Shown: positions 37,210 to 49,051, numbered from the stretch's first letter. The stretch is 64,000 nucleotides of DNA from Sphingomonas horti (GCF_009753715.1 NZ_WQMS01000020.1:1-64000); one strand, 5' to 3'. The notes: generated by a model from the sequence alone, not told the origin. Numbers and translations are program-made.

Positions 37210-38601
37210 ATGACCGAAACCCGCACCGAAACCGACTCGATCGGTCCGATCGAGGTCCCCGTCTCCGCCTATTGGGGCGCGCAGACGCAGCGGTCGATCG
37301 AGAATTTCCCGTTCGGGCCGACCGAGCGCATGCCGATCGGCATCATCCACGCGCTCGCGATCGTGAAGCAGGCGGCGGCGCGGGTGAACCGGCGGCACGG
37401 GCTGCCGGCGGAGATCGCCGACGCGATCGAGGCGGCGGCGGCGGACGTCGCGGCGGGCAGGTTTGACGACCAATTCCCGCTCGTCATCTGGCAGACCGGC
37501 TCCGGCACCCAGTCCAACATGAACGTGAACGAAGTGATCGCCGGCATCGCCAACGAGCGGCTGGCGGGCACGCGCGGCGGCAAGGCGCCCGTGCACCCGA
37601 ACGACCATGTCAACATGTCGCAGTCGTCGAACGACAGCTTCCCGACCGCGATGCACGTCGCCGCCGCGCTGGCCGCGACTCGCCAGCTGATCCCGGCGCT
37701 GGAGCGGCTGGAAGCGGCGCTGCTCGCCAAGGCTGAGGCCTGGCACGACATCGTCAAGATCGGCCGCACGCATCTTCAGGATGCGACGCCGCTGACTTTA
37801 GGCCAGGAATTCTCCGGCTATTACGCCCAGCTCCGCCTCGCGCGCACGCGCCTCGCGCCGCTGATCGAGCACGGCCTCGCCAAGCTCGCTCAAGGCGGCA
37901 CGGCGGTCGGGACCGGCCTCAACGCCCCGCCCGGCTTCGACATCGATATCGCGGCCGAGATCGCGGCGATCACCGGCTTTCCGTTCGAGACCGCGCCCAA
38001 CAAATTCGAGGCGCTGGCGAGCAACGACACGCTGGTCGACTTCTCCGGCCGCCTGAACACGCTCGCCGTCGCGCTGACCAAGATCGCGAACGACTTGCGG
38101 CTGCTCGGCTCGGGGCCCCGTTCCGGCCTCGGCGAACTGGAGCTGCCCGCGAACGAGCCCGGCAGCTCGATCATGCCGGGCAAGGTGAACCCGACCCAGG
38201 CCGAGATGCTGACGATGGTCGCTGCGCAAGTGATCGGCAATCACACCGCAGTCACGGTCGGCGGGCTGCAGGGGCATTTGGAGCTGAACGTCTTCAAGCC
38301 GATGATCGCCGCCGCGGTGCTGCGCTCGATCCACCTGCTCAGCGTCGGCATGGAAAGCTTCGCCGAGCGGATGGTCGAAGGCACCGAGCCCAACCGCGCC
38401 CGCATCGCCGAGCTGGTCGACCGATCGCTGATGCTGGTGACGGCGCTGGCGCCCGAGATCGGCTACGACAATGCCGCGAAGATCGCCAAGCACGCCCACG
38501 CCAGGGGCCTGACGCTGAAGGAAGCGGGGCTGGAGCTGGGTCTGGTCGACGCCGAGACGTTCGACCGCGTCGTGCGGCCGGAAACCATGGTGGGGAAGTA
38601 A
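37210..38601 (+). CDS. fumC: Class II fumarate hydratase
   Basis: A 463-residue tetrameric TCA-cycle enzyme. Motifs are Y-W-G-A-Q-T-Q-R-S near 20, [10 protein letters not shown] near 97, [16 protein letters not shown] near 127-142, the catalytic His in G-R-T-H-L-Q-D, and the family signature [11 protein letters not shown] near 318. A GTG two codons upstream (37204) is possible, but the ATG gives the usual class II start. It may be co-transcribed with the FadB-like gene, or may mark the start of core metabolism after the catabolic block. Confidence 0.96.
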   Translation: MTETRTETDSIGPIEVPVSAYWGAQTQRSIENFPFGPTERMPIGIIHALAIVKQAAARVNRRHGLPAEIADAIEAAAADVAAGRFDDQFPLVIWQTGSGTQSNMNVNEVIAGIANERLAGTRGGKAPVHPNDHVNMSQSSNDSFPTAMHVAAALAATRQLIPALERLEAALLAKAEAWHDIVKIGRTHLQDATPLTLGQEFSGYYAQLRLARTRLAPLIEHGLAKLAQGGTAVGTGLNAPPGFDIDIAAEIAAITGFPFETAPNKFEALASNDTLVDFSGRLNTLAVALTKIANDLRLLGSGPRSGLGELELPANEPGSSIMPGKVNPTQAEMLTMVAAQVIGNHTAVTVGGLQGHLELNVFKPMIAAAVLRSIHLLSVGMESFAERMVEGTEPNRARIAELVDRSLMLVTALAPEIGYDNAAKIAKHAHARGLTLKEAGLELGLVDAETFDRVVRPETMVGK

Positions 38602-38613
38602 TCGAGCCACTGC

Positions 38614-38667
38614 GTGCTCCGGCGAAGGCCGGAGCGGTGACCTGGGCTCCGGGCTTCCCCGGAGCAC
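38614..38667. repeat. Palindromic repeat family C, copy 2
   Basis: GTGCTCCGGCGAAGGCCGG on the left and GGGCTTCCCCGGAGCAC on the right form an imperfect palindrome bounded by perfect GTGCTCCGG / CCGGAGCAC ends. It separates the convergent ends of fumC and rmlA and may act as a bidirectional terminator, although no T-run follows it. Confidence 0.8.
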
Positions 38668-38676
38668 AATGCGGTC

Positions 38677-39549
38677 TCAGCCCCGTCCCTCCGCCAGCTC
38701 CAGCAGCGCGCGGCCATAGGCCGTCTTCTCGAACAGGCGCCCGCGTGTCCGCAGCGCATCCGCGTCGATCCAGCCATTGTGGAAGGCGATTTCCTCGAGG
38801 CTGGCGATCTGCACGCCCTGGCGCTTCTGCAGCGTGCGGACGAACTCGCTCGCTTCCAGCAGACTGTCATGGGTGCCGGTGTCGAGCCAGGCGAAGCCGC
38901 GGCCCATGCGCTCGACATAGAGCTCGCCCGCTTCCATGTAGATGCGGTTGAGGTCGGTGATCTCGAGTTCCCCGCGCGCGGACGGCTTCACCTGCTGGGC
39001 GAAGTCGCTGACCCGCTGGTCGTAGAAGTAAAGGCCCGTGACCGCCCAGCTCGATCTGGGCGCCTTGGGCTTTTCCTCGATGCTGAGCGCGCGGCCTTCT
39101 CCGTCCAGCTCGACCACGCCATAGGCGGTCGGGTCCTCGACATGATAGGCGAACACGGTCGCGCCCCGGGTCCGCGCGCGCGCGCTTTGCATCAGCCCGC
39201 TAAGGCCGGCCCCGAAGAAGATGTTGTCGCCCAGCACGAGCGCGCCGGGCCCGCCGGCCAGGAACTCGCGGCCGATCAGGAAGGCCTGGGCCAGCCCTTC
39301 CGGGCGGGGCTGGACCGCATAGTCGATCGCCAGCCCGAATTGCTCGCCGCTGCCGAACAGGCGCTTGTAGTTGTCCAGGTACTCGGGCGACGAGATGATC
39401 AGGATCTCCCGGATCCCGGCCATCATCAGCGCCGAGGCCGGGTAATAGATCATCGGCTTGTCATAGACCGGCAGCAGCTGCTTGTTGATCGCCAGCGTCG
39501 CCGGATGCAGCCGCGTGCCGGACCCGCCGGCCAGGATGATGCCTTTCAC
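38677..39549 (-). CDS. rmlA: Glucose-1-phosphate thymidylyltransferase
   Basis: A 290-residue nucleotidyltransferase making dTDP-glucose, the first step of dTDP-L-rhamnose synthesis. The N-terminus has [14 protein letters not shown], followed by [15 protein letters not shown], then [10 protein letters not shown] near 110 and E-E-K-P near 163, with L-D-T-G-T-H near 226. The start is a GTG at 39549 that overlaps the rmlD stop by four bases (GTGA), preceded by an AGGGGG stretch. It is the last gene of rmlC-rmlB-rmlD-rmlA. Confidence 0.96.
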   Translation of the reverse strand: MKGIILAGGSGTRLHPATLAINKQLLPVYDKPMIYYPASALMMAGIREILIISSPEYLDNYKRLFGSGEQFGLAIDYAVQPRPEGLAQAFLIGREFLAGGPGALVLGDNIFFGAGLSGLMQSARARTRGATVFAYHVEDPTAYGVVELDGEGRALSIEEKPKAPRSSWAVTGLYFYDQRVSDFAQQVKPSARGELEITDLNRIYMEAGELYVERMGRGFAWLDTGTHDSLLEASEFVRTLQKRQGVQIASLEEIAFHNGWIDADALRTRGRLFEKTAYGRALLELAEGRG

Positions 39550-40403
39550 TGTGCCCCCTTGAGAGTATCGACCACCGCGCCGACCGCATCCTGCCACAGG
39601 CGCGGGCGGATGCCGAATGTGCGCTCCAGCTTGTCCGTCGACAGCCGTGAATTGGCCGGGCGCCTGGCCGGCGTCGGATAGTCGGCGGTCGTGATCGCTT
39701 CCACGTCCACGTCCATCCCGGCCCGCTCGAACACGAACCGCGCGAGGTCGCACCAGCTCGCCTCGCCGGCATTGACGAAGTGATAGGCGCCGGCCGGCCC
39801 GCCTTTGGTGGCGATCGTCAGCAGCGTCTCGGCGATATCGACGGCGGAGGTCGGACAGCCGCGCTGGTCGTCGACGACCCGCAGGCTGGCCCGCTCGGCG
39901 CCGAGCCGCAGCATCGTCTTCACGAAATTATGCCCCCAGGGGCTCACCACCCAGGCGGTGCGGAGAATTATGTGATCGGGATTGCCGGCGCGCACGCCGC
40001 GCTCGCCCGCTTCCTTGGACGCGCCATAGACGCCGAGGGGAGCGACCGGATCGTCCTCGGTGTAGAAACCGGCCTTGGACCCGTCGAACACATAGTCGGT
40101 CGAGACGTGCAGCAGCCGGATGCCGCGCGCGGCGGTTGCCAGCGCCAGCCGCTCGGGCGCGACGGCGTTCACCGCATAAGCGGCTTCCGGCTCGCTCTCG
40201 GCCTTGTCGACCGCGGTATAGGCGGCACCGTTGATGACCGCGCCCCAGTCCCGGCTTGCGACGGCCGCCTCGATCGAAGCGGGGCTGGTCAGATCGAGCG
40301 CGTCCCGCCCCGGCGCGACGATCTCGACCCCGAAGCGCGGCCCGAGCGCACGCAGCGCGGTTCCGACCTGGCCGGTGCCGCCGGTGACGAAGATCGGCGT
40401 CAA
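39546..40403 (-). CDS. rmlD: dTDP-4-dehydrorhamnose reductase
   Basis: A 285-residue extended-SDR reductase producing dTDP-L-rhamnose. Landmarks are V-T-G-G-T-G-Q-V-G at 6-14, [12 protein letters not shown] near 70, V-S-T-D-Y-V-F-D-G near 100 and Y-G-A-S-K-E near 127. No ATG is usable. The start is most likely the TTG at 40403, which overlaps the rmlB TGA as TTGA and gives the normal family length. Coupled re-initiation would compensate for the weak upstream ribosome-binding site. Confidence 0.94.
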   Translation of the reverse strand: MTPIFVTGGTGQVGTALRALGPRFGVEIVAPGRDALDLTSPASIEAAVASRDWGAVINGAAYTAVDKAESEPEAAYAVNAVAPERLALATAARGIRLLHVSTDYVFDGSKAGFYTEDDPVAPLGVYGASKEAGERGVRAGNPDHIILRTAWVVSPWGHNFVKTMLRLGAERASLRVVDDQRGCPTSAVDIAETLLTIATKGGPAGAYHFVNAGEASWCDLARFVFERAGMDVDVEAITTADYPTPARRPANSRLSTDKLERTFGIRPRLWQDAVGAVVDTLKGAQ

Positions 40404-41461
40404 GCCGTCTTCAGCCCCAGCCGCTCGCCCGAATAGGTGCGGGCGAGGATCGGCCGCCACCAGGCTTCGTTGTCCAGATACCAGCGGATCGTCTTGTCGA
40501 TGCCGGTCTCGAAACTCTCCTGTGGGCGCCAGCCAAGCTCGCGCTCCAGCTTCGACGCGTCGATCGCATAACGGAAGTCATGACCCGGCCGATCGGCGAC
40601 GAAGCTGATCTGGTCGCGATAGCTTTTCCCGTCGGCGCGCGAGCGGATGCGGTCCAGCGTGTCGCAGATCGTCTCGACCACGGCGAGGTTGGTCCGCTCC
40701 GACCGGCCGCCGACCATATAGCTTTCGCCCGGCGTGCCCTTCTCGAACACGGTGGTCAGCGCCCGCACATGATCGTCGACAAACAGCCAGTCGCGCACGT
40801 TCGCGCCTTGGCCGTAAACCGGCAGCGCCTCGCCCGACAGGCACTTGATGATCATCAGCGGAATCAGCTTTTCGGGGAAATGATACGGCCCGTAATTATT
40901 CGAGCAGTTCGTGATCAGTACCGGCAGGCCGTAGGTGTGAGCCCAGGCGCTGACCAAGTGATCCGACCCCGCCTTCGACGCCGAATAGGGGGAGCGGGGG
41001 TCGTAGGGCGTTTCTTCGGTAAAATAGCCGTCATCGCCCAGCGCACCGAACACTTCGTCGGTGGAGATATGGTGGAAGCGGAACCGCGCCTTCTCCGCAT
41101 CCGCCAGCCCGCGCCAATGGTCGAGCGCGGCGGACAGCATCGTGAAGGTGCCGACCAGGTTGGTCTCGATGAACGCCGCCGGCCCGTCGATCGAGCGGTC
41201 GACATGGCTTTCGGCCGCCAGGTGCGTGATCACCTCCGGCCGGAACTCGGCGATCAGCGCGGCGATCCGCTCCCGGTCGCAGACGTCCGCCTTGGCGAAG
41301 CGGTAGCGGTTGGAGTTGGCGACGGGCGCCAGCGAGGAGAGGTTGCCGGCATAGGTCAGCGCGTCGACGTTGAGCACTTCATGCTCGGTGTTCGCGATCA
41401 GGTGGCGGACCAGCGCCGAGCCGATGAAGCCGGCGCCGCCGGTGACGAGAATACGAGCCAT
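40400..41461 (-). CDS. rmlB: dTDP-glucose 4,6-dehydratase
   Basis: A 353-residue extended SDR. Motifs are [13 protein letters not shown] at 4-16, [12 protein letters not shown] near 81, H-I-S-T-D-E-V-F-G with the catalytic Thr-Asp-Glu near 130, Y-S-A-S-K near 158 and [15 protein letters not shown] near 186. Its ATG shares one base with the rmlC stop (TAATG-type junction). Together with rmlC, rmlD and rmlA it makes dTDP-L-rhamnose for surface glycans. Confidence 0.97.
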   Translation of the reverse strand: MARILVTGGAGFIGSALVRHLIANTEHEVLNVDALTYAGNLSSLAPVANSNRYRFAKADVCDRERIAALIAEFRPEVITHLAAESHVDRSIDGPAAFIETNLVGTFTMLSAALDHWRGLADAEKARFRFHHISTDEVFGALGDDGYFTEETPYDPRSPYSASKAGSDHLVSAWAHTYGLPVLITNCSNNYGPYHFPEKLIPLMIIKCLSGEALPVYGQGANVRDWLFVDDHVRALTTVFEKGTPGESYMVGGRSERTNLAVVETICDTLDRIRSRADGKSYRDQISFVADRPGHDFRYAIDASKLERELGWRPQESFETGIDKTIRWYLDNEAWWRPILARTYSGERLGLKTA

Positions 41462-42024
41462 TATGCGTCCACAAGTTCGAGCGGGCGGCCGTCATAGCCG
41501 AAAGGGCTGACGAAATCCTTGAGCGCCGGCAGCCGCGAATCCTTGTCCGACAGCTCGGGCGCCGCGCCGGGCAGCGGCCAGGAAATGGCGAGGTCGGGAT
41601 CGTTCCAGGCGATGCCGGCGTCGCACTCCGGCGCGTAGAAGGCATCGACCTTGTAGGCGACTTCGGTGTCCGGCTCGAGCGTCAGGAAAGCGTGACCGAA
41701 GCCGGACGGGATGAACAGCTGCTCACCCCGTGCAGCCGTCAGCTCGGCGGCGACCCACCGGCCAAAGGTCGGCGAGCCGCCGCGCAGGTCCACCGCCACG
41801 TCCCAGATCCGGCCCCTCAGGCACCGCACCAGCTTCGCCTGGGCATGAGGCGGCGTCTGGAAATGAATGCCGCGCAGCGTGCCCGCCGGGCGGGACAGCG
41901 ACTGGTTGTCCTGCACGAACTCGGCGTCGATCCCCGCCGCCGCGAAGCGATCGCGCCGGTAGGTCTCGGAAAACCATCCCCGCGGATCCTCGAAGCGCTT
42001 GGGGGTGATACGGACCACAGCCAT
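41461..42024 (-). CDS. rmlC: dTDP-4-dehydrorhamnose 3,5-epimerase
   Basis: A 187-residue cupin epimerase and the first gene of the rhamnose operon. Features are [15 protein letters not shown] near 8-22, Q-D-N-Q-S-L-S near 38, the catalytic His in L-R-G-I-H-F-Q near 51, and the Asp/Tyr region [12 protein letters not shown] near 106-117 with Y-K-V-D-A-F-Y-A-P near 124. It is divergent from the PilZ gene; the 207 bp between them must contain the operon promoter, but I see no clear consensus. Confidence 0.96.
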   Translation of the reverse strand: MAVVRITPKRFEDPRGWFSETYRRDRFAAAGIDAEFVQDNQSLSRPAGTLRGIHFQTPPHAQAKLVRCLRGRIWDVAVDLRGGSPTFGRWVAAELTAARGEQLFIPSGFGHAFLTLEPDTEVAYKVDAFYAPECDAGIAWNDPDLAISWPLPGAAPELSDKDSRLPALKDFVSPFGYDGRPLELVDA

Positions 42025-42231
42025 GTCCGGGCCCCCTAAGGCGCGACGGTATCAAGTCAAGCCGCCGGCCCGGAATGTCCTGGACCGCGCCGCTCCCACC
42101 GTAATTCTACGAACGCGATCTTCGCGCGGAACTCAAGTCCGTGCCCCAAAGACCCCGCAGGTCGCCCGGCAATGGCCGGACTTCATTCATCAGAGGGTCG
42201 GACGTGCCGGCCGCAAGGAAGGGACGCCATC

Positions 42232-42846
42232 ATGCTCGCCGTGAAGCTGAAGTCGCTGTTCGGAGTGGCCGAGGAGGCCGATGATTGGAGGGAACGGCGC
42301 GCGGAGCCGCGCAGCAAGGTCCTGCTGAAGGGAGATGCCTATCCCGTTGAAGGCTATGCCGATCTGGTGGTGACGAACCTCTCCCGGACGGGGCTTTCGG
42401 GAGAAACCGATGCACCGCTGGACGTCGACCAGTCGCTGCTGTTCAGCGTCGCGGGCAACCGGTTTCACATGGGCACGGTGCGTTGGGTCAAGGGCCGCCG
42501 GTTCGGCCTCGACATGGAGGATGCGCTCGCCATTCTCGGCCCGGCGAATGATGTCGATCCCGGCTTCCTTCCCACGCACCAGCCGCGCGCGCGACGCCAT
42601 GATGTAGAGCTCTACGGCCGCATCGCGATCGCGCCGTGTTCGGTCCGCGCCACGATTCGGGACATCTCGCAATCCGGGCTGTGCATCGACATGCCGGCGC
42701 CGCTGGTCGAGCGGCAGCAGGTCATCGTGCGCCTTCGCGATCGTCCTCTGATCCTCGCCTCGGTCCAATGGACGGGCGGCGGTCGCGCCGGCATCAGGGC
42801 CGCCGAGCGGATGGAGACGCTGCGCCTGGTTTATGCCTACGAGTGA
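42232..42846 (+). CDS. Tandem PilZ-domain protein
   Basis: A 204-residue protein with two PilZ-like halves. The first has the c-di-GMP motif R-R-A-E-P-R near 20 and N-L-S-R-T-G-L-S-G near 46. The second (about 118-204) has R-A-R-R-H-D-V-E-L-Y-G-R, and D-I-S-Q-S-G-L-C-I near 144. Only the first half keeps a clean R-x-x-x-R box. The second keeps the D/N-x-S-x-x-G part and has a weaker arginine motif. The protein is probably soluble and could sense c-di-GMP to influence motility or polysaccharide output. Its divergent position to rmlC hints at the latter, which is inference. Confidence 0.82.
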   Translation: MLAVKLKSLFGVAEEADDWRERRAEPRSKVLLKGDAYPVEGYADLVVTNLSRTGLSGETDAPLDVDQSLLFSVAGNRFHMGTVRWVKGRRFGLDMEDALAILGPANDVDPGFLPTHQPRARRHDVELYGRIAIAPCSVRATIRDISQSGLCIDMPAPLVERQQVIVRLRDRPLILASVQWTGGGRAGIRAAERMETLRLVYAYE

Positions 42847-42848
42847 CG

Positions 42849-43529
42849 CTAGCCCGACCAGGCGTCGCGCCACAGCGCCGGGAAGGCAGCCTTCAGCGCC
42901 GCCAGCTTGGGTGCGTCGTTGATCCGGATATAGGGGTGGTTCGGATTCCGGCGCATGAAGTTCTGGTGATAGGCCTCGGCCGGATAGAAGCGGCCCTGCT
43001 CGATCCGGGTGACGATCGGCCGCGGCCAGGCTTTCGCGGCGGCAAGCTGGGCCAGGTAGGCACGTGCCACCCGCTCCTGCTCCGTGCCGATCGGGAAGAT
43101 CGCCGATCGGTAGCTGGGGCCGGAATCGGGACCCTGGCGATTCAATTGGGTCGGATCGTGCGCGACCGAGAAATAGACGCGCAGCAGCGTCTCATAGCTG
43201 ATCTGCGAGGCGTCGAACTGGATCCGGATGGCTTCTGCATGGGCAGTCCGCTCGCTCGAGACCGCATCGTAATTGGCGGTCGCCGCGTCGCCGCCGGCAT
43301 AGCCTGACGTCACGCCCTTGACGCCCTTCAGATGCTCGAACACCCCCTCCATGCCCCAGAAGCAGCCGCCCGCCAGCACGGCGGTGCGCAGCCCCTTCGC
43401 AGGTGCCGCAGAGACCTTGGGCGCAGGCACGGCCACGGCGCGCGCGCTGCGGGCGATCGAGGCTCCGCCGATCGCCCAGGCGACGATGGTCAGCGCGGCG
43501 ATCGTCAGGACCGATGAACGCGCGCGCAT
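42849..43529 (-). CDS. msrA: Peptide-methionine (S)-S-oxide reductase, exported form
   Basis: A 226-residue MsrA. Residues 1-31 form a signal peptide or anchor (V-L-T-I-A-A-L-T-I-V-A-W-A-I-G-G), a Pro/Ala linker follows, and the MsrA domain starts T-A-V-L-A-G-G-C-F-W-G-M-E with the catalytic Cys at 56. Further motifs are T-S-G-Y-A-G-G, H-A-E-A-I-R-I and H-D-P-T-Q-L-N-R-Q-G-P-D. This Cys is the only one in the protein, so there is no resolving Cys and it must be reduced directly by a partner. Export suggests repair of oxidised periplasmic proteins. A small membrane-protein gene lies five bases upstream. Confidence 0.9.
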   Translation of the reverse strand: MRARSSVLTIAALTIVAWAIGGASIARSARAVAVPAPKVSAAPAKGLRTAVLAGGCFWGMEGVFEHLKGVKGVTSGYAGGDAATANYDAVSSERTAHAEAIRIQFDASQISYETLLRVYFSVAHDPTQLNRQGPDSGPSYRSAIFPIGTEQERVARAYLAQLAAAKAWPRPIVTRIEQGRFYPAEAYHQNFMRRNPNHPYIRINDAPKLAALKAAFPALWRDAWSG

Positions 43530-43534
43530 CGCGG

Positions 43535-43675
43535 TCACGCCTTGTAGATCGCTTCGATCTTGGCCTTCAGCGTGTCGGTGCGATCGGACGGGCTGAGCGC
43601 CACCAGCGCCACTGCCCCCAGCAGGAAGCCGCTCGCGAAATTGCGGAACAGGTCGGATCTTATGATCGCACGCAT
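43535..43675 (-). CDS. Small single-helix protein upstream of msrA
   Basis: A 46-residue frame starting MRAIIRSDLFRNFASGF, with one hydrophobic helix (about 13-29, F-A-S-G-F-L-L-G-A-V-A-L-V-A-L) and a charged tail ending I-E-A-I-Y-K-A. GGGAAG lies upstream of the ATG at a workable distance, and the stop is five bases before the msrA start, so it looks like the first gene of a two-gene operon. I recognise no family. It could be a membrane partner of the exported reductase or simply a leader peptide. Confidence 0.5.
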   Translation of the reverse strand: MRAIIRSDLFRNFASGFLLGAVALVALSPSDRTDTLKAKIEAIYKA

Positions 43676-43758
43676 CGTGTTCTTCCCATCTTGCCGCTTC
43701 TGTGGCGGCACGCTCGCTCCAGTTACGTGAGCGATAGTCAGATGGATGCTGCATTGTC

Positions 43759-43774
43759 TGTGAACAGGGTCACA
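43759..43774. promoter_or_regulatory. CRP/FNR-type operator candidate
   Basis: TGTGA, six bases, TCACA: an exact match to the classical CRP consensus, extended by one further complementary pair (C at 43758, G at 43775). It lies 84 bp upstream of the small-protein/msrA operon start and 48 bp downstream of the aminotransferase stop, so the msrA side is the plausible target. Which CRP/FNR family member would bind cannot be told. Confidence 0.5.
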
Positions 43775-43821
43775 GGCGAGGCAAGGTCGATCAAAATATC
43801 GGTTCGAGCGATCAAGCGCCC

Positions 43822-46756
<2,935 letters not shown>

Positions 46757-46812
46757 GCCCGGCTAGAAGCCGGAGCGCGGGCCGCGATCAAGCCCTCATG
46801 CCGGCGGCGGGA

Positions 46813-47202
46813 TCAATAGGTGCCGGTCACGCCGTAATAGTCGTTGATCCGCCGGCCATAGTCGCGGTCATAGGCCGGCTCCTCGTTGGCGCGGTAGCTG
46901 GGGCCGCCCTGCAGCCGGTCCTTGGAGACGTTGACGACATAGCCGCCCTTGCCGGTGTCGTAGGTCAGCGAATTCCACGGCAGCGGATGGTAATTCTCTC
47001 CCATGCCGAACAGGCCGCCGAAGCCGAGCACGGCGTACTCGACCTGGCCCGAGCGCTTGTCGACCATGAAGTTGTAGACATGGCCGAGCTTCTCGCCGTC
47101 GGAGCCATAGACGGCGGTGCCCTCGACCTTGTTGGAGGCGATCAGGCGATCGGTCTCGTCGGTTTCGACCGCATTGCTCATCGTGTCCTGATAGTCGGTC
47201 AT
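46813..47202 (-). CDS. PRC-barrel domain protein
   Basis: A 129-residue protein with an acidic N-terminus and a PRC-barrel domain at about 20-100: L-I-A-S-N-K-V-E-G-T-A-V-Y then D-G-E-K-L-G-H-V-Y-N-F-M-V-D near 34-50, followed by Y-A-V-L-G-F-G-G and P-L-P-W-N-S-L. PRC barrels occur in photosynthetic reaction centre H subunits and in RimM. Free-standing ones in alphaproteobacteria are often stress-induced and their role is unclear. A strong AAGGAG lies before the ATG. The tail is rich in Tyr, Asp and Arg. The gene is divergent from the MBL hydrolase with 94 bp between starts. Confidence 0.85.
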   Translation of the reverse strand: MTDYQDTMSNAVETDETDRLIASNKVEGTAVYGSDGEKLGHVYNFMVDKRSGQVEYAVLGFGGLFGMGENYHPLPWNSLTYDTGKGGYVVNVSKDRLQGGPSYRANEEPAYDRDYGRRINDYYGVTGTY

Positions 47203-47296
47203 GGCATTCTCCTTCGTGCAACGAAGGACAGAACGAGCCGGGGCGCGTCCGGTTCTCCGGCTTGTCGAACGGTTCGGCGCACGCCATGTCCGCCCT

Positions 47297-47956
47297 ATGG
47301 CCAACCCACCGTTGAAGGCGGCGATCGTCCCCGTCACGCCGCTCCAGCAGAATTGCACGCTGCTTTGGTGCACCGAAACCAACAAGGGCGCGTTCGTCGA
47401 TCCCGGCGGCGACCTGCCGCGGCTGAAAGCAGCGGCGGCGCAGGCTGGGGTCGAGATCGAGAAGATCCTTTTGACCCACGGCCATATCGATCATTGCGGC
47501 CAGGCCGGCATGCTCGCCGAGGAACTGGGCGTGCCGATCGAAGGACCGCACGAGGCCGACCGCTTCTGGATCGCGCGGCTGGAGGATGACGGCCGCAATT
47601 ACGGCATCCAGGGCAAGGTCTTCGAAAGCGACCGCTGGCTGGTCGATGGCGACCGGGTGACGGTCGGCAAGCTGACGTTCGACGTCCGCCACTGCCCCGG
47701 CCACACGCCCGGCCATGTCGTGTTCCACCATCCGGAATCGAAGCTGGCGATTGTCGGCGACGTGCTGTTCCAGGGCTCGATCGGGCGGACGGACTTCCCG
47801 ATGGGCAATCACGCGGACCTGATCCACGCGATCACGACGCGGCTCTGGCCGATGGGCGACGACACCGCTTTCGTGCCGGGCCACGGCCCGATGTCCACCT
47901 TCGGGCATGAGCGCAAAACGAACCCGTTCGTCGGCGACGCGGTACTGGCCGCCTGA
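47297..47956 (+). CDS. MBL-fold hydrolase (glyoxalase II-like)
   Basis: A 219-residue metallo-beta-lactamase-fold hydrolase. The zinc motif T-H-G-H-I-D-H-C is near 57-64, further ligands are H in C-P-G-H-T-P-G near 140, D in V-G-D-V-L-F near 159, and H in P-G-H-G-P near 200. The opening P-V-T-P-L-Q-Q-N-C-T-L-L-W is that of the GloB/YcbL subgroup, which hydrolyses S-lactoylglutathione or related thioesters. No C-terminal glyoxalase II helical domain is present, so a YcbL-type role is likelier than classical glyoxalase II. Confidence 0.88.
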   Translation: MANPPLKAAIVPVTPLQQNCTLLWCTETNKGAFVDPGGDLPRLKAAAAQAGVEIEKILLTHGHIDHCGQAGMLAEELGVPIEGPHEADRFWIARLEDDGRNYGIQGKVFESDRWLVDGDRVTVGKLTFDVRHCPGHTPGHVVFHHPESKLAIVGDVLFQGSIGRTDFPMGNHADLIHAITTRLWPMGDDTAFVPGHGPMSTFGHERKTNPFVGDAVLAA

Positions 47957-47960
47957 CACC

Positions 47961-48060
47961 GCCATCCCGGGCTTGACCCGGGACCTACCTTCTTAAGCCG
48001 CGACGGCCGAAGGTTCGGAAGAACAAGAAGAAGGTGGGTCCCGGCCTTCGCCGGGATGAC
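47961..48060. repeat. Palindromic repeat family B, copy 4, with a swapped right arm (overlaps a coding end)
   Basis: The left arm GCCATCCCGGGCTTGACCC is of the B type. The right arm ends CCCGGCCTTCGCCGGGATGA, which carries the CGGCGAAGGCCGG core of family C instead of the CAAG core. The inner ACCTACCTTCTT and AAGAAGGTGGG still match family B. The right half encodes the last residues of the sterol-desaturase gene. Confidence 0.75.
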
Positions 48061-48949
48061 GGGTGGGTTGTGCGCGCCCCGCCCACTTCTCCCGGATCGT
48101 CTCGCTCGTGTCCCGGCTGCCGTCATGGCTCCATCCGGGTGGGCCGAAGGCATAGCCGGCCTTGGCACGCCAGGGCGCGCTCCACAGGTCCCTCGCGATG
48201 CCGATCCATTCGTGGAACGCCGCCCAGAGCACGTTGAAGCGGCCGAGATTCTTGACCAGCCCGTAGCGCGGGCGGTCCTCGTCCAGTTCGGGCGTGAAGC
48301 TGCCGAACATCCTGTCCCAGACGATGAACACGCCGGCATAATTCTTGTCGAGGTAGCGCGGGTTGGTCGCGTGGTGGACCCTGTGGTGCGACGGCGTGTT
48401 CATCACCGCCTCGAACCAGCGCGGACAGCGGCCGATCACCTCCGTGTGGATCCAGAACTGATAGATCAGGTTCACGCCCGCGCAGAAGAACACCATCGCC
48501 GGCGGGAATCCGATCAGGAACAGGGGCAGGCGGAACAGGAAGGCCATGCTGAAAAAGCCGGTCCAGGTCTGCCGCAGCGCCGTCGACAGATTATAATGCT
48601 GACTCGAATGGTGGATCACATGGCTGGCCCAGAACCAGCGCACGCGATGGGCCGAGCGGTGGAAGACATAGTAAGCCAGGTCGTCGAGCACGAAGCAGAG
48701 CGGCCAGGCCCACCAGGCGTAGGGAATGTCGAGCAGGCGGAAGCCCCACACCCATACCGCCATCGCATAGACCGCGCCCGCGGTCAGCGCGCCGGCGATG
48801 GTCGAGCCGAAGCCGAGCATCAGCGAGGTCAGCGTGTCCTTCGGGCAATAGCGCCGCTTGTCCCTGGCGCGCGCGATCAGCATCTCGATCAGCACCAGCG
48901 CGATGAAGCCGGGGACGGCATAGTCGACGGGGTTGGGAAGGTCGGGCAT
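47993..48949 (-). CDS. Sterol desaturase / fatty acid hydroxylase family protein
   Basis: A 318-residue membrane di-iron protein with four to five hydrophobic segments. The His-box motifs are Y-V-F-H-R-S-A-H near 93-100, H-V-I-H-H-S-S-Q-H near 110-118 and H-H-R-V-H-H near 189-194. Family members hydroxylate or desaturate sterols, carotenoids or fatty acids; the substrate is not evident. The last 25 or so residues (…P-T-R-H-P-G-E-G-R-D-P-P-S) are encoded by a family B repeat and look unlike a natural terminus. The ATG at 48949 was chosen over an upstream frame that reads into a family D repeat. Confidence 0.88.
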   Translation of the reverse strand: MPDLPNPVDYAVPGFIALVLIEMLIARARDKRRYCPKDTLTSLMLGFGSTIAGALTAGAVYAMAVWVWGFRLLDIPYAWWAWPLCFVLDDLAYYVFHRSAHRVRWFWASHVIHHSSQHYNLSTALRQTWTGFFSMAFLFRLPLFLIGFPPAMVFFCAGVNLIYQFWIHTEVIGRCPRWFEAVMNTPSHHRVHHATNPRYLDKNYAGVFIVWDRMFGSFTPELDEDRPRYGLVKNLGRFNVLWAAFHEWIGIARDLWSAPWRAKAGYAFGPPGWSHDGSRDTSETIREKWAGRAQPTRHPGEGRDPPSSCSSEPSAVAA

Positions 48950-48972
48950 TTGTCTCAGCCTATCCCACTTCT

Positions 48973-49048
48973 CCGTTCGTTTCGAGCGTAGTCGAGAAAC
49001 GGGGGACACAGCCGGAAGGCGCGTCTCGGCTTCGCTCGAAGCGGACGG
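48973..49048. repeat. Palindromic repeat family D, copy 1
   Basis: The left arm is CCGTTCGTTTCGAGCGTAGT and the right arm ends CTTCGCTCGAAGCGGACGG. It lies between the sterol-desaturase gene and the small membrane-protein gene. A second, shorter copy is at 49744. The core word is TCGAGCGAAGTCGAG or its complement, different from family A. Confidence 0.75.
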
Positions 49049-49051
49049 GGT

